Shown here: piece after piece, positions 1 to 6,440 of the stretch
Layout of the letters: every line of letters begins with the position of its first letter
Position numbering within the stretch: the first letter of the stretch is position 1
From: a bacterium
GTDB taxonomy: Bacteria; Sumerlaeota; Sumerlaeia; MVZB01
Length of the DNA stretch: 11,181 nt
Assembly (NCBI GenBank): GCA_023480605.1
Contig: JAMCWS010000058.1
Coordinates: forward strand, 1 to 11,181
Direction of reading: 5' to 3'
Program-made: the position numbers and the translations under genes
Notes under the pieces: model-generated
Seen by the model: only the letters and a program-made list of their open reading frames with translations
Databases searched by the model: none
Told to the model about the DNA's origin: nothing

Positions 1-86
1 CCGAACTCATCACGCGCGACGATTACGGCCGCCTGGCCGAGTTCGACGCGTTGTTCATCCGCGAGACCACGGGCGTTAACCATCAC
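1..86 (+). repeat. Left inverted repeat, outer arm
   Basis: Bases 1-86 are the exact reverse complement of 657-742 (each pair of positions sums to 743). The arm runs off the left window edge, so its full length is unknown. It encodes the middle of the RimK-like ligase. Confidence 0.95.
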
Positions 87-660
87 ACGTATCGTTTCGC
101 GCGGCGCGCCGTCGCCGAGGGCCTGGTCGTCGTCGACGATCCCGAGTCCATCCTCAAGTGCACGAACAAGGTTTACCTCGCCGAACTGCTCAACCATCAC
201 CACATCCCGACGCCGCGAACGATCATCGTTCATCGCGACAACCTGGGGCAGGTGGTCGGCGGCCTCGGTCTGCCGCTGGTCCTCAAGCAGCCCGACAGTT
301 ATTACTCCCAAGGGGTGGTCAAGGTCGAAACGGAGGAGGAGTTCCTCACCGAAGCCGAACGGATGCTCGACAAGTCGGAGCTGATCATCGCACAGGAGTT
401 CGTGCCGACGGCCTTCGACTGGCGGATCGGCATCTTCAACCAGCAGCCGATATATGCCTGCAAGTATTTCATGGCCCGCCGCCACTGGCAGATCATCAAG
501 CGCGACGGATCGGGCAATAATCTGCTGGGCCGGGTCGAACCGGTGCCGATCGAGCTGGTGCCGCGCAACGTCGTCCGCACGGCCCTGCGCGCCGCCAACC
601 AGGTCGGCAACGGCCTCTACGGCGTCGATCTCAAGCAGATGGAACGTCATTGTTGCGTGA
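3..660 (+). CDS. RLAN/RimK-family ATP-grasp ligase, C-terminal part (broken gene)
   Basis: This is the ATP-grasp half of a RimK-type carboxylate-amine ligase, a family that uses ATP to join an amino acid or amine to a carboxylate. The frame is open from base 3. The TTG at 51 is internal, not a real start. Visible family motifs, in order: FIRETTGVNHHTYRFARRA, TNKVYLAELL, VLKQPDS followed by the SQGVVKV loop, IAQEFVPTAFDWRIGI, YACKYFMARRHWQIIK, and GLYGVDLKQ. The family then normally continues VIEVNDNPNIDAG, which supplies metal ligands. Here it changes at about 657-660 to VMVNARG, because the DNA switches to the reverse complement of bases 1-86. The frame stays open to 1457, but beyond 660 it is antisense to the N-terminal half and is not protein. 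The N-terminal half is at 657-1418 on the other strand. The last 40-50 family residues are absent from the window. Confidence 0.85.
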
Positions 661-742
661 TGGTTAACGCCCGTGGTCTCGCGGATGAACAACGCGTCGA
701 ACTCGGCCAGGCGGCCGTAATCGTCGCGCGTGATGAGTTCGG
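657..742 (-). repeat. Left inverted repeat, inner arm and strand-switch point
   Basis: This is the exact reverse complement of 1-86. The strand switch lies at about 657-661, where the ATP-grasp coding sequence ends in GTGAT. The inverted copy begins with the same GTGAT, so about five bases of microhomology are shared if the family's usual VIE codons (GTG ATC GAG) are what originally followed. Confidence 0.93.
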
Positions 743-1418
743 TGCCGATGCCCAGCCCCTCGGCGGCCTTGACGAAGCGTTGGATGGCCTTTTCGTTCGA
801 GGGGGGCACCTCCTCGGCCGGATCGTAAAGTATGGCCATGTCGTAAACGGGAATGGTTTTCTTGGGGCGGCTGACCCGGCGCCCCATGAAGTATTCTTTG
901 GCCACCTCGACGATGAAGGGCCGGTGTTCCTCCGGAATTTCGCTCGCGGCGATCGGCCGGATATTCTGCAATTGCCAGGTTTTCTCGAAGACGAACCGCG
1001 CGCGCATCAGCGGCGCCTGGAACAGGTTGAACAAATTCGTGCAGAGCCGGTCGTAGCGCTTGGCCAGGTTGCGCCCAAAATAAATGCTCAGCGTAAACTC
1101 CGACGACTTGATCGGCGCCAGGCTGCTCTCGATCAATTCTTCCAGGTCGTCGGACACGAACCGGACGATGGTCTGCGATTTCATGTCCTGGATGGTCGAA
1201 ATGTTGGGCAGCGGCTTGTGGCCGCGCGCGGCCGCCAGCAGCGACACGTAATAGCCCAGGCTCTGGTAACGGTAGGACCGGCAAAGGTTGAAGACCTTCA
1301 CCCCGCGCAACGAGTTGTTTTGCGGTTCGGCCAGATACGATCGTGCCGTTACCAGGTCGACGCCCGGGATGTCGAGCGGCCAGTCGCTCGGGTTATTCAC
1401 GACGATCAGAATCGACAT
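657..1418 (-). CDS. RLAN/RimK-family ATP-grasp ligase, N-terminal part (broken gene)
   Basis: This is the N-terminal half of the ligase whose C-terminal half lies at 3-660. The ATG at 1416-1418 has AAAGGA (1425-1430) six bases upstream and lies inside the 3' end of the C39-like peptidase gene, overlapping it by 26 bases, so translation is probably coupled. Residues 1 to about 180 form the RLAN domain (RimK-like ATP-grasp N-terminal domain), with VFNLCRSYRYQSLGYYVSLL at 42-61, LSIYFGRNLAKRYDRL at 110-125, and RPIAASEIPEEHRPF at 154-168. The ATP-grasp region begins near residue 190 (VYDMAILYDP). The last 28 codons (742-657) are identical to bases 1-86. After FIRETTGVNHH the minus frame stays open to the window edge, but the sequence is then antisense to the C-terminal half and no longer resembles the family. 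It should be joined to 3-660 for functional analysis. Confidence 0.85.
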
Positions 1419-2142
1419 GCTCGTTCCTTTGCGGGCGGGGAATCCTCGATTCGATGATCAGCAGGTTGGCGTCGTAGGTGTACAGCCCCAGCATGATCGA
1501 ACATATCACCCGCTCGATGCTTACCTGGTACTTATGCGTGCCGGTGAGGGGATTGGTGAAGTAGGGATCGGCGATCAGCACCTGCCGCTCTTCCTTGTTA
1601 TATCCGTAAAGGATGACGAAGTGGCCGGTCGGAACGCCGCGGATGTCGTCGTAGTCGAGGTTCGGACCGAACTCGCGCGGGCACCGGTAGAGATACGTCG
1701 CACTCAGGCCGGTCAGGATGGGTATCGAGCGTTTGAGATACTTGCGGATCAAGTCCTTAGTCAGATCCTTGAGCCGGAGCGCGCCGCCCAGTTCGAAAAA
1801 CTCCAGGTAAGCCCGGGTCGCCAGTTGGAGCTTGGGATCGGTTTTGTGACGTGCCTGCGCCTTGAGCCGGTCGACAAAATCGAGATTCCCCTCCAGAAAA
1901 AACCACGTCGGATCGAACACCTCGAGGTTGTAGGTGATGATCGTCGCCTTGTAACCCCGGCGCAGCGCGTGGCAGGCCAACAAGACGGCCAGCGTACCCC
2001 CCTCTTCGAGGCAAGGCACTTCTTCGATAACCTGTTCGAGGGGGATGTCATCGCCGTAATAGCGATAAACCGCGTGGAGGCTGGTGGGTCCGCAAGTGGT
2101 TCCATCGGGTTGGCAGAGGATGTCCAGACTCAAAGGTTCCAT
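1393..2142 (-). CDS. C39-like cysteine peptidase, partner of the RimK-like ligase
   Basis: This 249-residue protein has the papain-like C39 peptidase signature. Gln11 sits six residues before Cys17 in QPDGTTCGPTS, matching the oxyanion Gln and nucleophile Cys. His174 is in GHFVILYGYN, and Asp192 in IADPYF completes a likely Cys-His-Asp triad. I see no signal peptide, membrane segment or ABC transporter domain, so it should act in the cytoplasm. From family knowledge, C39-like peptidases of the DUF3335 type are found beside RLAN-RimK ligases, in some proteobacteria fused to a GNAT acetyltransferase. Here there is no GNAT domain. The gene overlaps the ligase start by 26 bases (stop TAA at 1395-1393). 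The ATG at 2142 follows a run of seven cytosines with no clear Shine-Dalgarno site. The substrate is unknown; trimming or recycling of peptides made by the ligase is inference. Confidence 0.85.
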   Translation of the reverse strand: MEPLSLDILCQPDGTTCGPTSLHAVYRYYGDDIPLEQVIEEVPCLEEGGTLAVLLACHALRRGYKATIITYNLEVFDPTWFFLEGNLDFVDRLKAQARHKTDPKLQLATRAYLEFFELGGALRLKDLTKDLIRKYLKRSIPILTGLSATYLYRCPREFGPNLDYDDIRGVPTGHFVILYGYNKEERQVLIADPYFTNPLTGTHKYQVSIERVICSIMLGLYTYDANLLIIESRIPRPQRNEHVDSDRRE

Positions 2143-2194
2143 GGGGGGGGACTGAGCCGAAAAAAGCGTAAAATCAACCCCGACGGGTCAAGCG

Positions 2195-2224
2195 ATTCTA
2201 TCAGAAACTCTCCGGCGGCGGCAA
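2195..2224 (-). promoter_or_regulatory. Possible sigma-70 promoter of the peptidase-ligase operon
   Basis: On the minus strand TTGCCG (2219-2224) is followed after 18 bases by TAGAAT (2195-2200). Transcription would start near 2188, about 46 bases before the C39-like ATG. The match is moderate and the call rests on spacing alone. Confidence 0.35.
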
Positions 2225-2445
2225 CATGCCTTCCCCAACCCGTCCGGCGGGCAGGGCGTTCCGTCATGTCGCCGCGCGCCACGCCGTCGGCGCACTCGTA
2301 TCCGCCGCTCGATAAAAGGCGTCCCTCCACTCCTTCGTCACCCGAAAGTCTTCCGGGTTTGAGACCACTTCTCTCACCGGCGGACCAGAAAATCAAGCGT
2401 TACGATAGGGGGCGAAACAAATATTCGCCGCCGTCCCGCGCCGCT

Positions 2446-2459
2446 CCGGCGCGCGCCGG
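2446..2459. repeat. 14-base perfect palindrome
   Basis: CCGGCGCGCGCCGG reads the same on both strands and lies 32 bases beyond the VOC stop codon. There is no T-run, so it is not a standard terminator. It could help stop leftward transcripts or be a chance product of GC richness. Confidence 0.4.
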
Positions 2460-2491
2460 TCCTGCGCGCGGAAGGCCGCCTTCGTCTCGCC

Positions 2492-2866
2492 TCAAAGCGA
2501 TTCCGGGTCCATGACCTCGACCACGTTGCCCGCGGGATCATGGATATAGACCGAACGGGTTCCGTCGCGGTGCCTGATCAGGGAGCCGTATGAAGCCGCC
2601 TCGGGCGTCACGATGCCGAAATGGGCCGCGTGCTGGCCTGCGATCACCAAGGCCAGGTGGATGTTGCCGAACTCCAGCAGCGCCCAGGTGTCGTCCTCAT
2701 ACTCCACCCGGCATCGGAACCTTTCGGTATACCACCTCACCGCGCCGGCCAGATCGCACACCTGGATCGCGATATGGTGGATCGGATCGAGCACGGTGTT
2801 CGGCCCTTCGCCGGCTCGCCGTTCCGAAGTCGTGTTGGTTCTCCCGGAAGTCGTTGATTCGTTCAT
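2492..2866 (-). CDS. VOC (glyoxalase/bleomycin-resistance fold) family protein
   Basis: This 124-residue single-domain protein has the vicinal oxygen chelate fold pattern. The first module begins at IHHIAIQVCDLAGAVRWYTE (residues 29-48), the second at about AAHFGIVTPE (81-90), and the fold closes with VYIHDPAGNVVEVMDPESL. By comparison with FosA and glyoxalase I relatives, likely metal ligands are His31, His82 and Glu117. The first 24 residues are rich in Ser, Thr and Arg and look like a disordered tail; I still chose the ATG at 2866 because AAGGAGG (2876-2882) lies nine bases upstream. The gene has its own extended -10 promoter and lies 74 bases after the epimerase stop. VOC proteins include lyases, dioxygenases, isomerases and drug-binding proteins, and the substrate cannot be told here. 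Confidence 0.85.
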   Translation of the reverse strand: MNESTTSGRTNTTSERRAGEGPNTVLDPIHHIAIQVCDLAGAVRWYTERFRCRVEYEDDTWALLEFGNIHLALVIAGQHAAHFGIVTPEAASYGSLIRHRDGTRSVYIHDPAGNVVEVMDPESL

Positions 2867-2901
2867 CGCCGATGTCCTCCTTACGCCGTGGCGCCTTTTT
2901 C

Positions 2902-2932
2902 ATCATATCACAATCGGGCCTTGAAGCGACAA
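2902..2932 (-). promoter_or_regulatory. Extended -10 promoter of the VOC gene
   Basis: The minus strand reads TGATATGAT (2902-2910), an extended -10 element (TG-N-TATGAT). A weak -35, TTGTCG, lies at 2927-2932 with a 19-base spacer. The predicted start near 2895 leaves a leader of about 29 bases containing the AAGGAGG site. Confidence 0.55.
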
Positions 2933-2940
2933 CCCGCGAT

Positions 2941-4317
2941 TCAGCGGCCCAATTCGTGGCGCAAGGCGTCCATCAGGCGTTCGTATCGAAAATGGTAACC
3001 GGTGTCCAGCAGTCGGGTGGGTTTGACGCGCGCGCCGGTCAGCAACACCTCGTCGGCCATCGGGCCCGCCAGGGCGCGCAGCAACGGCGCGGGCACGCGC
3101 AGGATCGTCGGCCGCCGGAGCACTCGCCCCAACGCGCGCGTAAAGTCGGCGTTGCTTACCGTATGAGGAGCTACGGCGTTGACCGGGCCGACCAGCTTAC
3201 CGCAAACCAGGGCGTGTTCGATGATTCCCAGCACGTCGTCGATGGCGATCCAACTGACGGTCTGGCGTCCATCGCCGAAATGCCCCCCCAACCCCAGGCG
3301 GAAGGCCGGCAGCATCGCTCCCAGGGCGCCGCCGGCCGGGGTCAGCACCATGCCCAGGCGCAGGTTGACCACCCGGATGCCGGCGGCGGCGGCCGGCTGG
3401 GTCGCGGCCTCCCATTCGCGGCAGACCCGCGCCATGAAGCCGCATCCGGGCGGGCTGTCTTCGCTGAGCACTTCGCCCTCGCGGTTGCCATAGTAACCGA
3501 TGGCTGATGCGCCGATGATAACACGCGGCGGCCGGGTCAGGCCCGCCAACGTCTCGGCCAACAGCCGGGTGCCCCGAACGCGACTGTCGAGAATGCGGTG
3601 CCTTTTGTTCCGGGTCCAGAATCCGTTGATGTTTTCGCCCGCCAGATGAACGACGGCGTCGAAGCCCTCGAGTGAGTCGCGGTCGATCCGGCCGACCGCT
3701 GGGTCCCACTCGATGGCATCGGCGCCGCCGCGCGAACGGACCAGACGCGTTACTCGGTGGCCCGCCGCCGTCAGGTAGGGCACGACTGCCGAACCGATCA
3801 GGCCGCTGGAGCCCGAAACGAGGATGCGTTGCGGCGCGCCCCCCCGTGACCGGTAGAGCGCATGGGCCGTCAGGTCCTGCTCGGTGACCGCGTGGCGATA
3901 AACAAACACACGTGCGAGTTTGCGATAGATCGCCTCTTCCGCGAGCACCCGCCCCAATCGGCCGAACGGCAGTTTATACTCGATGCGATCCTCGACCAGG
4001 CTGGAGCCGTTCTCTTCACGCATGAATCGATGCGTGTGGACCCAGATCGCGAATGGCCCGCGTATTTGCATGTCGCGAAACTGATGGCCTTCGACGTAGC
4101 CGTGATGCTCGAGAACCCAGTGGAAACGCCACGGCCCCAGCGGCACGCGCAATTGGACGCGCGAACCATTCTGAATGCCGCGCGTCCGCTCGAGAACCGT
4201 CACTTTGACCCATGGCGGAATGAGCCGCTCGAAGGCGCCGGGGCGAGTGTGCCAGGCGAATACTTCGGTGGGAGCCGAATCGACGCGGGTTCGTTGGATG
4301 AATACATTCGGACTCAT
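2941..4317 (-). CDS. SRPBCC domain fused to TIGR01777-type NAD(P)-dependent epimerase
   Basis: This 458-residue, two-part protein starts with an SRPBCC (START-like, ligand-binding) domain at residues 1 to about 150, with FIQRTRVDSAPTEVFAWHTR at the start and LVEDRIEYKLPFG near its end. An extended short-chain dehydrogenase of the TIGR01777/YfcH type follows. It has the dinucleotide-binding motif ILVSGSSGLIGSAVVPYL (residues 165-182), HLAGENI (224-230), SAIGYYGNREGEVLSED (271-287), and VSWIAIDDVLGIIEHAL (354-370). The C-terminal DUF1731-like segment (about 408-457) ends TGYHFRYERLMDAL. This fusion is a known architecture. The reaction is not established for the family; SRPBCC probably binds a hydrophobic ligand. 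The ATG at 4317 has no Shine-Dalgarno site, and a consensus -10 box lies seven bases upstream, so the mRNA may be leaderless. Confidence 0.9.
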   Translation of the reverse strand: MSPNVFIQRTRVDSAPTEVFAWHTRPGAFERLIPPWVKVTVLERTRGIQNGSRVQLRVPLGPWRFHWVLEHHGYVEGHQFRDMQIRGPFAIWVHTHRFMREENGSSLVEDRIEYKLPFGRLGRVLAEEAIYRKLARVFVYRHAVTEQDLTAHALYRSRGGAPQRILVSGSSGLIGSAVVPYLTAAGHRVTRLVRSRGGADAIEWDPAVGRIDRDSLEGFDAVVHLAGENINGFWTRNKRHRILDSRVRGTRLLAETLAGLTRPPRVIIGASAIGYYGNREGEVLSEDSPPGCGFMARVCREWEAATQPAAAAGIRVVNLRLGMVLTPAGGALGAMLPAFRLGLGGHFGDGRQTVSWIAIDDVLGIIEHALVCGKLVGPVNAVAPHTVSNADFTRALGRVLRRPTILRVPAPLLRALAGPMADEVLLTGARVKPTRLLDTGYHFRYERLMDALRHELGR

Positions 4318-4323
4318 GAATCT

Positions 4324-4329
4324 ATTATA
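4324..4329 (-). promoter_or_regulatory. Consensus -10 box directly upstream of the epimerase start
   Basis: The minus strand reads TATAAT at 4329-4324, six bases from the ATG at 4317. A start six to seven bases downstream would fall on or next to the A of the ATG, giving a leaderless transcript. No good -35 hexamer is visible; ATGTTG at 4352-4347 has the right spacing but matches poorly. Confidence 0.5.
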
Positions 4330-4421
4330 TCATGAAAACGGAAATGCAACATCCCTCGAAAATCCAACCTGACGACCGCACTGTCACGCCCGTCCTGACG
4401 GATGAAGCTGATTCTCCCCCC

Positions 4422-4457
4422 CTCGTGCTCGTAATCGTGATCGCAATCATAATCGAC
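4422..4457. repeat. Degenerate hexamer tandem repeat
   Basis: Six consecutive six-base units follow a pattern close to MTCGTR, starting CTCGTG and ending ATCGAC. On the minus strand this is a GATYAC/GAGCAC series. A similar array occurs at 8891-8926. Confidence 0.65.
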
Positions 4458-4652
4458 ATTCCGTATCCGGCATTCATCAACGTCACGCGCCACCGGTTAA
4501 GTGCGCGGATGATTCGCAAAGGACCGCCAAATCGGCATGGCCAATGGAATGCGGTACGTGCGATGATGGGCACGGTCGCGGTCCGTCCGCGTTGATGTAT
4601 TCGTCGACCGTCCGCGCCGGCGCCGCTACCCCGAGCGCACGAGGAGCCGCTG

Positions 4653-6440
4653 GTGAATCGCAAAACCGCCACGCTCATCTGTCTGGCCTTCATTCCCGGG
4701 GCGTTTCTGATCGGTTACAACACTTGGCGCGTGCCTTTTCTCTCCGACGATTATGTGCTGCTCAAGGCCATTGCCGAACGCGGCCCGTTCTTCAGTTGGG
4801 CGCATTACGCCGGTTTTCCCGCCGATTTTTTCCGTCCGCTGACCTCGCTCAGCCTCTGGCTCGACCGGCGCGAGTGGTTCCTGCCGTCTTCGCGCGCGGT
4901 GCCGGCCGGACTGCGCCCCGTATTTTTTCACGCCACGAGTCTCCTGCTCCACGGCCTCAACGCCGGATTCGTCTTTTTAATCGCACGCGCCCTGATGGCG
5001 GGCGCGCGTGGGCGGCGAACACTCCAGGCGCGCTCGGCGACACCGGCGGCGCTGGCCGGCTGGTTGTTCCTCGCCCTGGCATCTCATTGCGAGCCGGTGA
5101 CCTGGATTTCCGGCCGGGCCGACCTGCTGGCCGCATTTTTCGCCCTGTGGGCTTTCCTCGTTCACGTGCGCGCCCGCCAGGGCCGGAATCGCGGCCGACG
5201 CGGCGGCGCCGCAATCGGTCTGGCGGCCGTTCTTTATCTTTTGGCGTTGCTATGCAAGGAATCCGCCCTTACGCTGCTGGGCGTGTTCTTGGCCTATGAT
5301 TTCATATGGGCCGTCGGCGCGCCCGAGTGTGGCGCCGCGCCCGCCGCGCTGCCGAGGCCGCGCCGGCGCGGTGAAGCGTCGGCTGTAATGGGAGCTTTCG
5401 TGACCTACGGCGCGGTCGTGGCCGTTTACCTGGGATTGCGCGTGGCGACGCTCGGCGCGTGGGTGGGCGGTTACGGCCGCTCCGTTCACATGGGTTTCGC
5501 CCTCGACCGGCTGGGCCTGAATCTCGCCAAATACGCCGCCCGGTCCGTCCTGCCGCCGCTGGACTTCGCCCCCGACCTGGCCGCGCTGGTCCTGGTGTTG
5601 TTGGCCGCCCTGGCGCTTGGCGCCGCCCGGCGCATCTGGCGCGGCGCGCCGGGCATTGCCGGCCCGGCTGATGGCCTCCTGATCGTTTTCCTGGGCGCCG
5701 CGTGGATTTGCCTGCTCGCGCCCGTCCTCAACCTGGCCATTTCGCTCCGCGTGACCGACGGCGAACGGTTTCTCTACCTCGCCACGGCCTTCTCGACGAT
5801 CCTTCTCGTTTACCTGGCGCTCACGGCCTTGCGCAGCCCCTACCGATTTTCGGCCGTGTTGTCGTTGCTGATCGCCGTGCAGGCGCTGGCCTTTTTCGAT
5901 GCGAGCCGCAACTGGCGGCGCGCCGGGGCCATCGCCGAGCGGATCCTCGACCAGATGCGCGGCTACGCCGGCCAGGGGCGCCTGCTTATCTTCAACCTGC
6001 CCGACAACCTCGAAGGAGCATTTATTTTCCGCAATGGTTTCCAGACGGCCCTGGCGCTGCGCGGCGTCCTGCCCCCCGGCCAGCCGGTCGAGGTAGTCGC
6101 CCGCCAGCGCCTGAGTCATCCCCGCGCCCGCGCCCGGCTGACGCGCGAAGGCGATCGCCTGACCTTACGCCTGCTGGGGCTGGGCGACCAATTCGTGTCC
6201 GATCTCCAGCCCTTCGGCGCCGCCGGCGAAGCCACCCCTCCCGCGGGCTATCGAATCGAAACGCTCTCACTCGTCGCCTGCACGCTCCGGCTCACGTGGC
6301 CCGAGCCCGATCACATTCTCTATTTCACCGGCGGCGTCCTGATGGCGCTGGAACCGCCCGAACCCTCCGTGCCCCCCGTGCTAACGATCGCCCGCCAGGA
6401 CCCGGAAGCGCCAGCCGTGTCGCCGGCGCCTCAAAGCTGA
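4653..6440 (+). CDS. GT-C fold membrane glycosyltransferase
   Basis: This 595-residue multi-pass protein is a probable polyprenyl-phosphate-sugar-dependent transferase acting on the outer face of the inner membrane. After a first membrane helix (about 6-22) comes FLSDDY (29-34), the acidic motif expected in the first external loop of GT-C enzymes. FFRPLTSLSLWLD (59-71), FHATSLLLHGLNA (92-104), HCEPVTWISGRADLLA (145-160) and CKESALTL (201-208) match the TMTC-like bacterial group. Further hydrophobic segments run to about residue 415, with GERFLYLATAF between them. The last 150 or so residues are soluble, including a LPDNLEGAFIFRNGF motif seen in this group. No TPR repeats are present, unlike TMTC proteins. 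The GTG start follows GAGGAG (4641-4646) by six bases. The 3' end overlaps the convergent guanylyltransferase gene by 10 bases. Donor and acceptor are unknown; mannose is suggested only by the neighbour. Confidence 0.82.
   Translation: MNRKTATLICLAFIPGAFLIGYNTWRVPFLSDDYVLLKAIAERGPFFSWAHYAGFPADFFRPLTSLSLWLDRREWFLPSSRAVPAGLRPVFFHATSLLLHGLNAGFVFLIARALMAGARGRRTLQARSATPAALAGWLFLALASHCEPVTWISGRADLLAAFFALWAFLVHVRARQGRNRGRRGGAAIGLAAVLYLLALLCKESALTLLGVFLAYDFIWAVGAPECGAAPAALPRPRRRGEASAVMGAFVTYGAVVAVYLGLRVATLGAWVGGYGRSVHMGFALDRLGLNLAKYAARSVLPPLDFAPDLAALVLVLLAALALGAARRIWRGAPGIAGPADGLLIVFLGAAWICLLAPVLNLAISLRVTDGERFLYLATAFSTILLVYLALTALRSPYRFSAVLSLLIAVQALAFFDASRNWRRAGAIAERILDQMRGYAGQGRLLIFNLPDNLEGAFIFRNGFQTALALRGVLPPGQPVEVVARQRLSHPRARARLTREGDRLTLRLLGLGDQFVSDLQPFGAAGEATPPAGYRIETLSLVACTLRLTWPEPDHILYFTGGVLMALEPPEPSVPPVLTIARQDPEAPAVSPAPQS

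Larger units (their letters stand above)
2143..2491. other. Intergenic region between the VOC and C39-like genes
   Basis: No credible gene is present. ORFs here have no family features. It holds a possible sigma-70 promoter for the peptidase (2195-2224), an imperfect 8-bp hairpin at 2346-2362 without a T-run, a 6-bp hairpin GGCGAA/TTCGCC (2411-2416 with 2424-2429), and a perfect 14-base palindrome at 2446-2459. Confidence 0.6.
4318..4652. other. Divergent intergenic region between epimerase and GT-C genes
   Basis: It contains the epimerase -10 box, a degenerate hexamer repeat (4422-4457), a 9-base direct repeat CCGTCCGCG (4583-4591 and 4608-4616), and the GT-C ribosome binding site. An 87-codon plus-strand ORF from 4332 has no ribosome binding site, and its hydrophobic stretch is simply the translated hexamer repeat, so I do not call it. 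No clear promoter for the rightward gene was found. Confidence 0.6.

Noticed and set aside
1..86. Insertion sequence terminal repeat
   Set aside because: The arm is conserved coding sequence of the ligase, and no transposase lies between the arms.
664..1284. 206-codon minus-strand ORF overlapping the ligase N-terminal half
   Set aside because: It is an out-of-frame shadow; the neighbouring minus frame from 1418 encodes a clear RLAN domain.
661..1457. Plus-strand continuation of the ligase frame
   Set aside because: It is antisense to the RLAN-domain coding region on the minus strand and is open only by chance.
2130..2396. 88-codon minus-strand ORF upstream of the peptidase
   Set aside because: It has no recognisable motif and overlaps the peptidase start in another frame.
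1288..2514. 408-codon plus-strand ORF
   Set aside because: It is antisense to the C39-like peptidase for most of its length and has no family features.
4422..4457. CRISPR array
   Set aside because: The units are six bases long with no spacers.
4332..4595. 87-codon plus-strand ORF with a hydrophobic segment
   Set aside because: It has no ribosome binding site, and the hydrophobic stretch is the translated hexamer repeat at 4422-4457.
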